64,000 nt of DNA from Alphaproteobacteria bacterium HGW-Alphaproteobacteria-4. Its GTDB lineage: Bacteria; Pseudomonadota; Alphaproteobacteria; Rhodobacterales; Rhodobacteraceae. Where the stretch lies: the NCBI GenBank assembly GCA_002842855.1, contig PHEE01000009.1, positions 124,001-188,000 on the forward strand. Reading direction: 5' to 3'. This document shows positions 9,048-17,777 of this stretch, piece by piece (positions within the stretch are counted from its first letter, which is position 1; every line of letters begins with the position of its first letter). The notes under the pieces were generated by a model, which was not told where the DNA came from, searched no databases, and saw only the letters and a program-made list of their open reading frames with translations. The position numbers were made by a program, and so were the translations under genes.

Positions 9048-11140
9048 TCGAACGGCTCAGTCTGCGGATCCGGGTATTCCTGTTCTTCGTGGCGCTGGCC
9101 GTCGGAAATATTGGCACCATCTTGGCCGGGTTGTTCCTTGCCTACGGGCGGGTCGAAGACCCCACCATGTTAAACGCCATCGTTCAGGGCGGCATCATCG
9201 TCGGCTTTGCCACGCTGGGGCTGATCGCATGGGTCTGGTTCCTGTTCGACAAGAATGTGGCCCGCCCGATCGAGCAATTGGCGGGCGGCATTCGCGCGCG
9301 CACCCACGCCGAAGTTTCCGCGGCACTGGACCATACCTCGGGCAAGTATCTGGGCGATCTCGCGCCCGCAGCGCTTGCGGTTACGCAACATCTCGCGCAA
9401 ACCCGCGAGGCGCTGGAAGACGCCGTGCACCGCGAGACGATGCGGCTGGTGACCGAAAAGGGGCGGCTGGTGGCGCTTTTGTCGGATGTGCCGGTGGGGC
9501 TTTTGCTCTGCACGCCCGACCACCAGCTGGTGTTCTACAATGGCCATGCCGTTGATCTGCTGGGCGGTACCGGCACCACCCACGGGCCTGGGCTTGACCG
9601 CGGGCTGTTCGATTACCTGCACCGCGCACCCATCGAGCATGCATTCGCGCGGCTGTGCGAAACCGAAGATATCGAAGCGGCCTCGGATCTTTTGTGCGCA
9701 ACCACTGGCTCGGGCAAGGTGCTAGCGGCCCGGATGCGGCTGATGGCCGAAGTGGCGGGCGACGATGGCATCAAGCCGCGGCCGGGCTATGTGCTGACGC
9801 TGCGCGATGTGAGCGCTGATCTGGCAGCACGCGCAGGCCGTGAAGCCCTGATCGACGAGCTTTTTGACCGGGTACGGCGCCCGGCGGCCAACCTGCAATC
9901 GGTGATCGGTGTCGTGGCCGAGGGCGGCGGCGCGCTGCCCGACACCCTCGGCAGCGCGATGCTTTCCGAGGTTTCGTCGCTGGCGAGGTCGGTTACCGAG
10001 CTTGCGGCGCGCTACGATGCCGCGCGCGCCGAATGGTGGCCGCTCAGTCTGGTGCGCGGCACCGACCTGACCGAAGCGATCCGGGCGCGGGCCGGTGCGG
10101 AAAATGTGGCACTTGAAGTGACATCGCAAGAGCTGATCCTGCGCTGCGACGGTTTCGAACTGGCCGCGCTGTTCGCGGCACTTGCGGCGCGGCTGGCGCC
10201 GGGGCGCCGCGCGTTGCGGCTGTCGGTGGCAGAAGACGGGCCGGGTGCGCTGATCACGCTCAGTTGGCATGGGCCTGCGGTTTCGGTCACCGAGCTTGAC
10301 CACTGGCTTGATGCGCCGCTTGAGGTGGGAATGGCCGACCTGACCGGCCGGCGGGTGCTTGCGACCCATGCAACAGAAATCTGGCCCGAGCCTTTGACCG
10401 AGGAGCAGGCGCGCATCTGCCTGCCGCTGCGCGAAATGCGCCACGCGCACAAGCGCCCCGCGCCGGTTTCGCGCGCCGTTGTTTATGATTTTGACCTGCT
10501 GTTCAAGGACCGCCCGGCGAGCGTGATGGAGGCGCGGCTCGACGATCTGACCTATGTCGTGTTTGACACCGAAACCACCGGGCTTCTGCCCGCGCAGGGC
10601 GACGAGATCGTGCAGATCGCGGGGGTGCGCATTGTCAACGGGCGGCGGGTGGAAAAAGAGGTGTTCGATGCGCTGGTAAACCCCGGCCGCTCGATACCGT
10701 CAAGCTCGACCGCGGTGCACGGCATTACCGAAGCGATGGTAGCCGATGCGCCCGGAATTGCCGACGTCGGGCGGCGCTTTCACGCCTTTGCCAAGGGCGC
10801 GGTGCTGGTGGCGCATAACGCGCCCTTCGACATCGAGTTTCTGCGCCGCAAGCAGGGTGTGATCGGCGCCGCCTTCGACCACCCGACGCTCGATACCGTG
10901 CTGCTTTCAGCTGTGGTGTTCGGCCAGAGCGAACACCACAGCCTGGATGCGTTGACGCACCGGCTGGGGATCACCATCCCCGAAGAAGCCCGGCACACCG
11001 CGATCGGCGATACGGTTGCCACCGCCGAGGCGTTCCTCAAGATGCTGCCGTCGCTGAAGGCGCGGGGTCTGGTAACCTTCGGCGACGTGCTGCGCGAGGT
11101 GCGCAAGCACGGGCGGCTGCTGAAAGACCTGAACACCTGA
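9044..11140 (+). CDS. Membrane sensor-kinase-like protein fused to a DEDDh 3'-5' exonuclease domain
   Basis: The protein has 698 residues. Two transmembrane helices (about 11-34 and 47-68) are followed by a HAMP-like linker starting NVARPIEQL, a PAS-like domain (about 145-225), a region shaped like a histidine-kinase dimerisation and ATPase domain (about 265-470), and a DnaQ/PolC-type exonuclease (about 500-690). The exonuclease keeps FDTETTG, the NAPFDIEFL aspartate and the HTAIGD His/Asp pair, so it should be active. The kinase-like part reads FDRVRRPAANLQSV where H-E-L-R-x-P is expected, so the phospho-accepting histidine is missing, and no clear N/G boxes are visible. It is translationally coupled to a lone receiver. 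Function is unknown; see findings. Confidence 0.88.
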   Translation: MIERLSLRIRVFLFFVALAVGNIGTILAGLFLAYGRVEDPTMLNAIVQGGIIVGFATLGLIAWVWFLFDKNVARPIEQLAGGIRARTHAEVSAALDHTSGKYLGDLAPAALAVTQHLAQTREALEDAVHRETMRLVTEKGRLVALLSDVPVGLLLCTPDHQLVFYNGHAVDLLGGTGTTHGPGLDRGLFDYLHRAPIEHAFARLCETEDIEAASDLLCATTGSGKVLAARMRLMAEVAGDDGIKPRPGYVLTLRDVSADLAARAGREALIDELFDRVRRPAANLQSVIGVVAEGGGALPDTLGSAMLSEVSSLARSVTELAARYDAARAEWWPLSLVRGTDLTEAIRARAGAENVALEVTSQELILRCDGFELAALFAALAARLAPGRRALRLSVAEDGPGALITLSWHGPAVSVTELDHWLDAPLEVGMADLTGRRVLATHATEIWPEPLTEEQARICLPLREMRHAHKRPAPVSRAVVYDFDLLFKDRPASVMEARLDDLTYVVFDTETTGLLPAQGDEIVQIAGVRIVNGRRVEKEVFDALVNPGRSIPSSSTAVHGITEAMVADAPGIADVGRRFHAFAKGAVLVAHNAPFDIEFLRRKQGVIGAAFDHPTLDTVLLSAVVFGQSEHHSLDALTHRLGITIPEEARHTAIGDTVATAEAFLKMLPSLKARGLVTFGDVLREVRKHGRLLKDLNT

Positions 11141-11144
11141 GAAG

Positions 11145-11165
11145 CCGGGGGTTTTGCACCCCCGG
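11145..11165 (+). terminator. GC-rich hairpin after the exonuclease-fusion gene
   Basis: A perfect 7-bp stem CCGGGGG/CCCCCGG has a TTTTGCA loop and is followed by ACCCCCGCAGGGTATTTG. This looks like a REP-like intergenic element common in Rhodobacterales. It lies between convergent genes and probably ends transcription on one or both strands. Confidence 0.55.
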
Positions 11166-11201
11166 ACCCCCGCAGGGTATTTGAGCAATGAAGACGGGAA
11201 G

Positions 11202-12260
11202 TCAGGTCCAGTCTGCGATGCCGCTGCCCACGGCATCCGCGACATTGGCGAAACCGTCACGCGCAAGAAGGGCGTCGAGCCCACGAGCGATTTCGGCGCC
11301 AAGCGAGAGGCCGCCGAATACCAGTGCGGTGTAAAGCTGCACCGCCGAGGCGCCAGCGCGGATCTTCTGATAGGCCTGCTCGGCGGTGCCGACCCCACCG
11401 ACTCCGATCAACGGCAGTCGACCAGCCGTGAGGCGGGCGAGTGCGGCGAGCACCCGGGTGGATTTTTCGAACAACGGGGCACCGGAAAGCCCGCCATTTT
11501 CGCTGGAAAGCGCGGATTTGAGGCCGTCGCGCGCGAGCGTCGTGTTGGTGGCGATGATGCCGTCAATGCCAGAGGCAAGCGCGACTTCGGCGATTTCCTC
11601 CAACTCGGCGGGCGCAAGATCGGGCGCGATCTTGAGGAACACCGGCACCGGGCGGGCAAGCGCTGCGCGCACCGCAAGCACGCCTGCAAGCAACGCCGCG
11701 AGTGCCGCGCGGCCCTGCAACTCGCGCAAGCGCTCGGTGTTGGGCGATGAGACGTTGACGGTGGCAAAGTCGATGTGCGGGCCCGAGATGCGCAGCACAT
11801 CGGCAAAATCTGCGGCGCGGTCGGCACTGTCCTTGTTCGCACCGAGGTTGAGGCCAACCGGAATGCCTGCCGGGCGGCGGGCGAGGCGAGCGGCGATGGC
11901 CGCGGCACCTTCGTTGTTGAAGCCGAAACGGTTGATCGCGGCGCGGTCTTCGGTCAGCCGGAATAGCCGTGGCTTGGGGTTGCCGGGTTGCGCGCGCGGG
12001 GTTGCCGCGCCGAGTTCGATGTGGCCAAAGCCTGCGCGCATCAAGGGCGCCACAGCCACCGCGTTTTTGTCAAACCCCGCGGCAAGGCCTATCGGGTTCG
12101 GCATCGCCAACCCGGCGACGGTGCTGGCGAGGCGCGGCGAGGTGACAACGCCCGACAGCGGCACCAGACCGGCCGCAAGCGCGCGGATCGAAAGCCCGTG
12201 CGAAAGTTCCGGGTCGAGGCGCAAGAGCGCGGCAAGCCCCGCGCGTTCGATCAGGTTCAC
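11202..12260 (-). CDS. pyrD: Dihydroorotate dehydrogenase (quinone), class 2
   Basis: This 352-residue membrane-associated flavoenzyme oxidises dihydroorotate to orotate in pyrimidine synthesis. It has the class-2 N-terminal helix ([20 protein letters not shown]), [27 protein letters not shown] and GLSGAPL motifs, and the FMN phosphate site LIGVGGVG near the end. The GTG start at 12260 is chosen because it overlaps the DUF952 stop in a GTGA arrangement and gives the usual family N-terminus; upstream ATGs would read through the neighbour. It forms a two-gene operon with DUF952, an association common in alphaproteobacteria. Confidence 0.95.
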   Translation of the reverse strand: MNLIERAGLAALLRLDPELSHGLSIRALAAGLVPLSGVVTSPRLASTVAGLAMPNPIGLAAGFDKNAVAVAPLMRAGFGHIELGAATPRAQPGNPKPRLFRLTEDRAAINRFGFNNEGAAAIAARLARRPAGIPVGLNLGANKDSADRAADFADVLRISGPHIDFATVNVSSPNTERLRELQGRAALAALLAGVLAVRAALARPVPVFLKIAPDLAPAELEEIAEVALASGIDGIIATNTTLARDGLKSALSSENGGLSGAPLFEKSTRVLAALARLTAGRLPLIGVGGVGTAEQAYQKIRAGASAVQLYTALVFGGLSLGAEIARGLDALLARDGFANVADAVGSGIADWT

Positions 12261-12595
12261 GGCATGCCCTCGGGAAAGATGTGACCGCTGGCGCCAAGCG
12301 GCAGCGAGGTATCGCGCACCACTTCGGCAAGGCGCAGCGAACGGTAGAGGTGGGGAAAGAGCTGGCCGCCGCGCGCGGGTTCCCATTTCAGCGCCGCACC
12401 CAGCGTGGCCGCGTCGAACGACACCAGCACAAGGTCACTTTCGCCGGCGAAATGACGGGCAGCGGTTGCGGCAACCTGCGCTGCGGTGGAAAAGTGGATG
12501 AAGCCGTCGGCAAGATCGACGGGGGCACCTGCGGTCTGGCCCGTGGCGCGGAATTCATCCCATTCAGAGCGGCGGAATATCTTGTAGATCAGCAT
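12257..12595 (-). CDS. DUF952 family protein
   Basis: The 112-residue protein starts [12 protein letters not shown] and contains the conserved DGFIHFST and GHIFPEGMP segments of DUF952, which is related to glutathione-S-transferase-like/ADP-ribosylation folds of unknown function. The ATG at 12595 has GGGGA just upstream; another ATG six codons earlier has no ribosome binding site. It is translationally coupled to pyrD by a 4-bp overlap. No activity can be assigned. Confidence 0.9.
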   Translation of the reverse strand: MLIYKIFRRSEWDEFRATGQTAGAPVDLADGFIHFSTAAQVAATAARHFAGESDLVLVSFDAATLGAALKWEPARGGQLFPHLYRSLRLAEVVRDTSLPLGASGHIFPEGMP

Positions 12596-12745
12596 GGTCC
12601 CCACATGCGCCATGGCGGCGGCGGGGTCAATGGGCGGGCGTCATGGCAGTGTTGCAGCGGTGGGGTAGCGCCGCGCACATGGTCTTTGACAGACCGTCGC
12701 AGAGGTCGCACAGTGGCGGCCATCATCACCAAGGGGAGTTCTCGC

Positions 12746-14257
12746 ATGTCTGCTTTTTCACGTACACTGGCCGCCACGCTGTTGGGTGCCACCTGCCTTG
12801 CCGCAGCACCCGCGCTGGCAGAGACGGTCAAGTTGACCATTCTGGGCATCGGCGACATCTACAGCTATGGCGGCGATGGCACCCGCGGCGGTTTCGCACG
12901 CCTCAATGCGGTGGTGAAGGCCGAACGTGCCGCCAACCCCAACATGATCTATGCCTTTGATGGCGATATGCTTTCGCCCTCGCTGTTGTCGGGGTTCGAT
13001 CTTGGGCAGAACACCATTGACCTGACCAACCTCGTGCCCTTCGACATTGCGGTGCCGGGCAACCACGAATTCGATTTCGGGCCCGAAAACTTTTTCGAGA
13101 AGATGGCAGGCTCGAATTACCCCTGGGCCGCGATCAATATCACCAACGCCGATGGTTCGGCGATTCCGGGCCTTGGCGGCGTGATGGTCAAGGACGTGGG
13201 CGGGCTGAAGGTCGCGCTGATTCCCATCGCGCAAGACACTACGCCCGAAGTTTCCAGCTCGGGTGATCTCAAGTTTCTGCCCACCGTCGAAACCGGCGTA
13301 GCCGCGGCCAAGGCCGCGCGTGCCGACGGCGCCGAGATCGTGATCGGCGTGGTGCAGACCAACATGGAAAACGACCGTGCGCTGATCGCCAGCCACGCCT
13401 TTGACGTGATCCTGTCGGGTGACGACCATTCCTATGCGACATCCTATGACGGCATCACTGCCTATATCGAAACCTCGATCGATGGGCGCCACATTGCGCC
13501 GCTCGATCTGATGGTGGATGTGACCGAGAAAGACGGCAAGCGCACGGTCAAGTGGATGCCGGTATTCCGCTTCATTGATACTGCGACTGTCGCGCCTGAC
13601 CCCGAAAGCCAGGCACTGGCGGATGGCTTTACCAAGATGCTGGATGACACGCTCAACACCCCGATCGGCGTGACCGAGGTGCCGCTCGATTCGCGCCGCA
13701 ACGTGGTGCGCAAAGAGGAATCCGCGATGGGCAACCTGATCGCCGACGCGATGCGCGCGGCGGTCGGGGCGGATATCGCGATCATGAACGGCGGCGGTAT
13801 CCGTGCCGACCGCACCTATGATGCAGGCGCCACGCTGACCCGGCGCGATATGCTGACCGAACTGCCGTTCGGCAACATCACGGTGGCGACCGATCTGCCC
13901 GGTGCGCAGATCCTTGCGGCGCTCGAAAACGGTGTGAGTCAGGTGGAAAACGGCGCCGGTCGCTTCCCGCAGGTGTCGGGGATGACCTTCACGCTTGACC
14001 CGAGCGCACCCGCTGGTTCGCGGGTGTCCGAAGTCATGGTGGGCGGCGCGCCGCTTGACCTGGGCAAGGTCTATCGGCTGGCCACCAATGACTTCCTGCT
14101 GAGCGGTGGTGACGGCTACTTTGCGCTGAGCGGCGGCAAGGTTCTGACCAACATCGGCGGCGGCAACCTCGTGGCGACCGATGTGATGACCTATGTCGAA
14201 GCGAACGGCAAGGTGGCCACCGCAGTTGAAGGCCGGATCAAGATCCTCGGCAAGTAA
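12746..14257 (+). CDS. Secreted 5'-nucleotidase/metallophosphoesterase-like protein with altered metal ligands
   Basis: The 503-residue protein has a signal peptide (cleavage probably after ALA at 23-25), an N-terminal metallophosphoesterase domain (about 28-260) and a C-terminal 5'-nucleotidase domain (about 310-500) with NGGGIR and GGDGYFAL nucleotide-binding motifs. Some metal ligands are present (D37, D74, N106-H107 in GNHEFDFG). Others are replaced relative to UshA-type enzymes: the D-x-H histidine is Y39, the SH-motif histidine is Q204, and the G-H-x-H/Q motif reads G-D-D-H at 225-228. AAGGGGAG precedes the ATG at 12746. Periplasmic nucleotide or phosphate scavenging is the default role, but the metal centre may differ or be inactive. 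Confidence 0.85.
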   Translation: MSAFSRTLAATLLGATCLAAAPALAETVKLTILGIGDIYSYGGDGTRGGFARLNAVVKAERAANPNMIYAFDGDMLSPSLLSGFDLGQNTIDLTNLVPFDIAVPGNHEFDFGPENFFEKMAGSNYPWAAINITNADGSAIPGLGGVMVKDVGGLKVALIPIAQDTTPEVSSSGDLKFLPTVETGVAAAKAARADGAEIVIGVVQTNMENDRALIASHAFDVILSGDDHSYATSYDGITAYIETSIDGRHIAPLDLMVDVTEKDGKRTVKWMPVFRFIDTATVAPDPESQALADGFTKMLDDTLNTPIGVTEVPLDSRRNVVRKEESAMGNLIADAMRAAVGADIAIMNGGGIRADRTYDAGATLTRRDMLTELPFGNITVATDLPGAQILAALENGVSQVENGAGRFPQVSGMTFTLDPSAPAGSRVSEVMVGGAPLDLGKVYRLATNDFLLSGGDGYFALSGGKVLTNIGGGNLVATDVMTYVEANGKVATAVEGRIKILGK

Positions 14258-14276
14258 GCGTAGGGCGACCCGATTG

Positions 14277-14304
14277 AAAGGCGCGCCGCATTTGGCGCGC
14301 CTTT
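14277..14304 (+). terminator. Terminator after the nucleotidase-like gene
   Basis: This is a perfect 11-bp inverted repeat, AAAGGCGCGCC (14277-14287) and GGCGCGCCTTT (14294-14304), with a 6-nt loop. A and T ends on both sides suit bidirectional use. Confidence 0.8.
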
Positions 14305-14388
14305 CGCGTTTCGGGGGGCCACCACCCCCTGCCGGAGCACGCGCGCGCCCCCTTCGCGCCGCGCGCAGGGCGCGCTATGCTTGCGCGC

Positions 14389-15057
14389 ATGTGTGGACGT
14401 TTTGCCATAACCCTGCCGCCCGAAGCGATGGTGCAGATGTTCGACGCGGTGCCGGGCAACGATGTGCCGCAGGGTGCCCGCTACAACATTTGCCCCACGC
14501 AGACCGTGGCCGCCGTGACCTCGGGCGAAGGCGTTCGGCTGCTGCGCGGGCTGCGCTGGGGCTTTGTGCCCGCGTGGTACAAAACGCTGGCTGATGGCCC
14601 CTTGCTGATCAACGCCCGCGCCGAGAGTGTTGCCGAAAAGCCTGCCTTTCGTGCTGCGGTGCGCACGCGGCGGTGCCTGATCCCCGCTGACGGGTTTTAC
14701 GAATGGAGCGCGGGCGAGGCGGGCGCGCGGCTGCCGTGGTTCGTGACCCGTGCTGACGGCGCGCCCATGGCGCTGGCAGGCATCTGGCAGGATTGGGAAC
14801 GCGATGGTCAACATCTGGCAACCTGCGCCATTGTCACCTGCGAGGCCGGGCCGGACATGGCGCCCATTCACCACCGCGAGCCGGTGCTGGTGGAGCGTGA
14901 CGACTGGCCGCTTTGGCTGGGCGAGCGGGGCCACGGCGCAGCGCCTCTGATGCGGGCGCGACCCGCAGGGGCGTTGCGTGCATGGCGTGTGGGGGTTGCC
15001 GTCAATTCGAACCGCGCCGAGGGCGCGTCACTTTTGGCGCCCTTGCCTACCGGCTAG
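14389..15057 (+). CDS. yedK: SOS response-associated peptidase family protein (YedK/HMCES, abasic-site DNA-protein crosslinker)
   Basis: The 222-residue protein starts M-C-G-R-F, which places the catalytic cysteine at position 2 after Met removal. NARAES, RRCLIPADGFYEW and the HHREPVL histidine region complete the conserved SRAP active site. The family covalently caps abasic sites in single-stranded DNA through the N-terminal cysteine. The ATG at 14389 must be used, rather than one four codons upstream, because the cysteine has to follow the initiator. The gene is flanked by a terminator upstream and a convergent gene downstream, so it is monocistronic. Confidence 0.94.
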   Translation: MCGRFAITLPPEAMVQMFDAVPGNDVPQGARYNICPTQTVAAVTSGEGVRLLRGLRWGFVPAWYKTLADGPLLINARAESVAEKPAFRAAVRTRRCLIPADGFYEWSAGEAGARLPWFVTRADGAPMALAGIWQDWERDGQHLATCAIVTCEAGPDMAPIHHREPVLVERDDWPLWLGERGHGAAPLMRARPAGALRAWRVGVAVNSNRAEGASLLAPLPTG

Positions 15058-15107
15058 GTTCCTGACCGCCATGGGGCGTGGGGCCGCAGTGCCGGGGGCG
15101 GGCGCCA

Positions 15108-16259
15108 TCAGTGGCAATAGTTGTTCGTCGCTGCCAGCAGGGCAACGTGCGGCGCCTGCACCAGCTTCGGGAATATCTTGGCAACCTCGATCTTGTGCAC
15201 GTCGATCAACGCCAGCTTGCCCGAGCCGGTCAGCGGCACATAGATCTTCTTGCCGTCAATATCGGCCACTGCAATTCCGGGCCGCCCCGGCAACTCGAGC
15301 CTGCCGACCACCGCAAGTCTTGCAAGGTCGATCACCACGGCCGCTTCCTCGGTTTCCGAGATCACATAGGCCAGGTTTTCAAAGAACCCGGTGGCTATGC
15401 TGGTAACTCCGCGCATGCCCGGCAGGCGGGCGACAATATCGAATGCGTCGGTATCGATCACCGTTACCGAAGCGTCGCCCTCAGACGCAACCAGCATGAA
15501 TTGACCGTCTGCGGTGCCGTAGGCGCGGCCGGGCCCGGCGCCAACTTCCAGCGTTCGTATCACCGCCCAGGCATAAAACCCGATCACATGCACGCGCCCC
15601 GACCCGGTATCGCTGACAAGGCCAAACCGCCCGTCCGGGGTGCGGGTCAATGCGCTCAAATCGGCCGGGGCGCTGCCGGTGGGTAGCGGTATCGGATCCC
15701 AACGGTTGCCATCGCCCGAGTCGATCACCACGATTTCATGGGCCGCGTTGTCAGGTACGAACACCAGCGTGCTGTCGCCGTCGAAGGCCATATGCTCGGG
15801 CTGCGAAAGCCCGTTGGTGCGGGCGCGCAGCACGCCCGCGACCAGATCCACAAATCCGACCACGCCCGCCTGCATATCCGCCACCGCCAGTTGCAGCCCG
15901 TCGGGGCTGAGCACCGGGTTTGCGGGCACGAAATCGAGCGTAAGCGTGTCGGCCACCGCCTGCCGTTGCAGATCGTAAAAGGCAATGGTGCGGGTCGCCT
16001 CGCTGATCAGCACAATGCGCAGAACCTGCGGCGCGACCAGCACGGAATCGGGCACAAAGGGTAGCGCCACCTTGCCAACATAGGTGTCGTCCACCGCGCT
16101 CAGAACCGCCATTTCTGGCGCATCCCCCGCAGGCAGAAAGGCGTAGCCGTGCAGGTTGCCGTAAACCACCGGCGCCGAAGTTGAGGGCCAGAACCAATAG
16201 CCGACACCGGCGGCAAGCGCCGCAATCACGGCAGCGGCAAGTATCAAGCGGTTGCGCAT
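15108..16259 (-). CDS. Secreted or membrane-anchored beta-propeller (YVTN/NHL-like) protein
   Basis: The 383-residue protein has an N-terminal hydrophobic helix (4-23) acting as signal anchor or signal peptide, then repeated blades with patterns such as DGLQLAVAD, FVPDNAAHEIVVID, FMLVASEGDASVTVID and KIYVPLTGSGKLALID. These are about 40-45 residues apart, as in YVTN-type six- or seven-bladed propellers in the periplasm. There is no enzymatic motif. It lies 23 bp downstream of a DsbD/CcdA-like gene on the same strand and may work with it in an extracytoplasmic redox or metal step. This partnership is inferred from position only. Confidence 0.8.
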   Translation of the reverse strand: MRNRLILAAAVIAALAAGVGYWFWPSTSAPVVYGNLHGYAFLPAGDAPEMAVLSAVDDTYVGKVALPFVPDSVLVAPQVLRIVLISEATRTIAFYDLQRQAVADTLTLDFVPANPVLSPDGLQLAVADMQAGVVGFVDLVAGVLRARTNGLSQPEHMAFDGDSTLVFVPDNAAHEIVVIDSGDGNRWDPIPLPTGSAPADLSALTRTPDGRFGLVSDTGSGRVHVIGFYAWAVIRTLEVGAGPGRAYGTADGQFMLVASEGDASVTVIDTDAFDIVARLPGMRGVTSIATGFFENLAYVISETEEAAVVIDLARLAVVGRLELPGRPGIAVADIDGKKIYVPLTGSGKLALIDVHKIEVAKIFPKLVQAPHVALLAATNNYCH

Positions 16260-16282
16260 CAGGTCTTCCGTTCTTCAGGTGC

Positions 16283-17495
16283 TCAGTTCAGCCCGAGCCA
16301 AGGGTATATCAGGTCGCTCACGGTGTGGAAGTTGTCGGTGATCAGCACCAGCCCGAAGGCCATGATGACGATCATGCTAGGATCAGCGCGCCGGTGGTGG
16401 CGCTGCCAAGCGCGCCGACATAGATGAACAGCGTGGCGATGATCGCGCCCGAAAAGCAGACCATGCAGCCGAGCGAAAACCCCGCCGCCATCAGCGCCGA
16501 GCGCAGAAAGCTGCCCTTGTCCGAAGCCGCCATCCGCGCCGCCATCGGCATCCGGCAGACCAGCGGCGCGCGCGCCTTGATCCCCATCCAGAGCCCCATC
16601 GCCATCACCAGAATGCCAGATCCGATCGCCATTTCGCGGCTCCATGCCGAAAACAGGATCTGCGCCGATTTGCCGGCATAGCCGATCGCCGCCCCGGCGG
16701 CGGTGTAAAAGGCGGTAAAGCCGACGATAAAGGCGAGCGCCGAATATAGACCACGATCAGCTGCAACAGGCAGGGCGTCAGCGTGGCCGAAAGCAAGCCC
16801 GCGGCAAGCGCCATCGCCATGGTCGGTGATTTCAGCACGTTGGCCTCTGGCGGATACTCGATCGGCAGGCTCCATTCGGCAGTTCGAGGCGTCGAATCGG
16901 GGTCCCAAGCCGAAGTGATGACCACTTCAACCCGCGTGGTGGCCTCAGAAATGATCGGTGCGCCGTCGGCGCCGCTGCGCGCAAAGCGCACCACGGTCGA
17001 TCGGTGGTGGTCGGTATCGAGCGGGCCATCGTAATCAACCGGCGCATGGCTGACGCCATCGACCACAAGTTCGGCCTTCGGCAAGACCTGCGGCAGCGCC
17101 GTGTCATGCGTGGTTTCGTTGACGATGAACACGAGGTATTTGTCGGGCTCGAATGAGGCGCGCACCCGCGCGGTGGCGGTGCGTGCAAAGTAAAGTTCGG
17201 TGCCGAACAGCACCGATGTTTCCGCTTCGCCGGGACCGAAAGCATAGCGGGTGACGGCCTGGCCGGTGGTGCGCTCTTCCGCGATGCGCGCCGACATCAC
17301 CTCGCCGCCGACATTCTGAAGCAGGTTCCGCCCCTCGAAGAAATAGGGAAACACCAGCCACGCCGACGCAAGCGCCAGTGTCATCAGCAACACGGTTACG
17401 AGCCCCGCTCCGCGCCAGATACCGCGTCCGCGTTTGCCGGACTCGCCCGCCTTGCCTACATCGGCAGCGTGGTGCGCTTCGGAGGCGTCTGTCAT
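16283..17495 (-). pseudogene. DsbD/CcdA-like thiol-redox membrane protein with two apparent frameshifts
   Basis: The gene starts at ATG 17495 (AAGGAG 7 nt upstream) and encodes a signal-anchor helix, a periplasmic domain of about 200 residues, and a CcdA/DsbD-type transmembrane domain with cysteines in LLSATLTPCLLQL and SLGCMVCFSG. The frame shifts near 16749 (after LIVVY, continuing SALAFIVGF in another frame) and again near 16379 (after GALILA, continuing MIVIMAFGL). Restoring one base at each point (a T in a short T-run, a C before ATG) would give one protein of about 404 residues ending at 16283. Either the gene is decaying or these are two homopolymer sequencing errors. The likely function, if intact, is electron transfer across the membrane to periplasmic thiols. 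Confidence 0.75.
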
Positions 17496-17777
17496 GGTGT
17501 GACTCCTTGTGGTTTGGTCATGGCGGTGCCCCGGCCAGGGGCCAATGATGGCTTTGCGTTTGGCAGCGCAGGCGGCACAGCGCAACCGGGCGAAGTGCCG
17601 CAGATCACATGTTCTAAAAATATGCGGCATGTAACATATTGGTAAGACTATATTTTAATGAACAGCTCATTCGCTGCATCCATATGTCGCAGACCAGCAC
17701 GGCGAAAAACATGAGACATTCAGTGCGACTTATGGCGGGCCACTTGCTGCTGATTGTTGGGCTTTGGAGAGCGCTGC

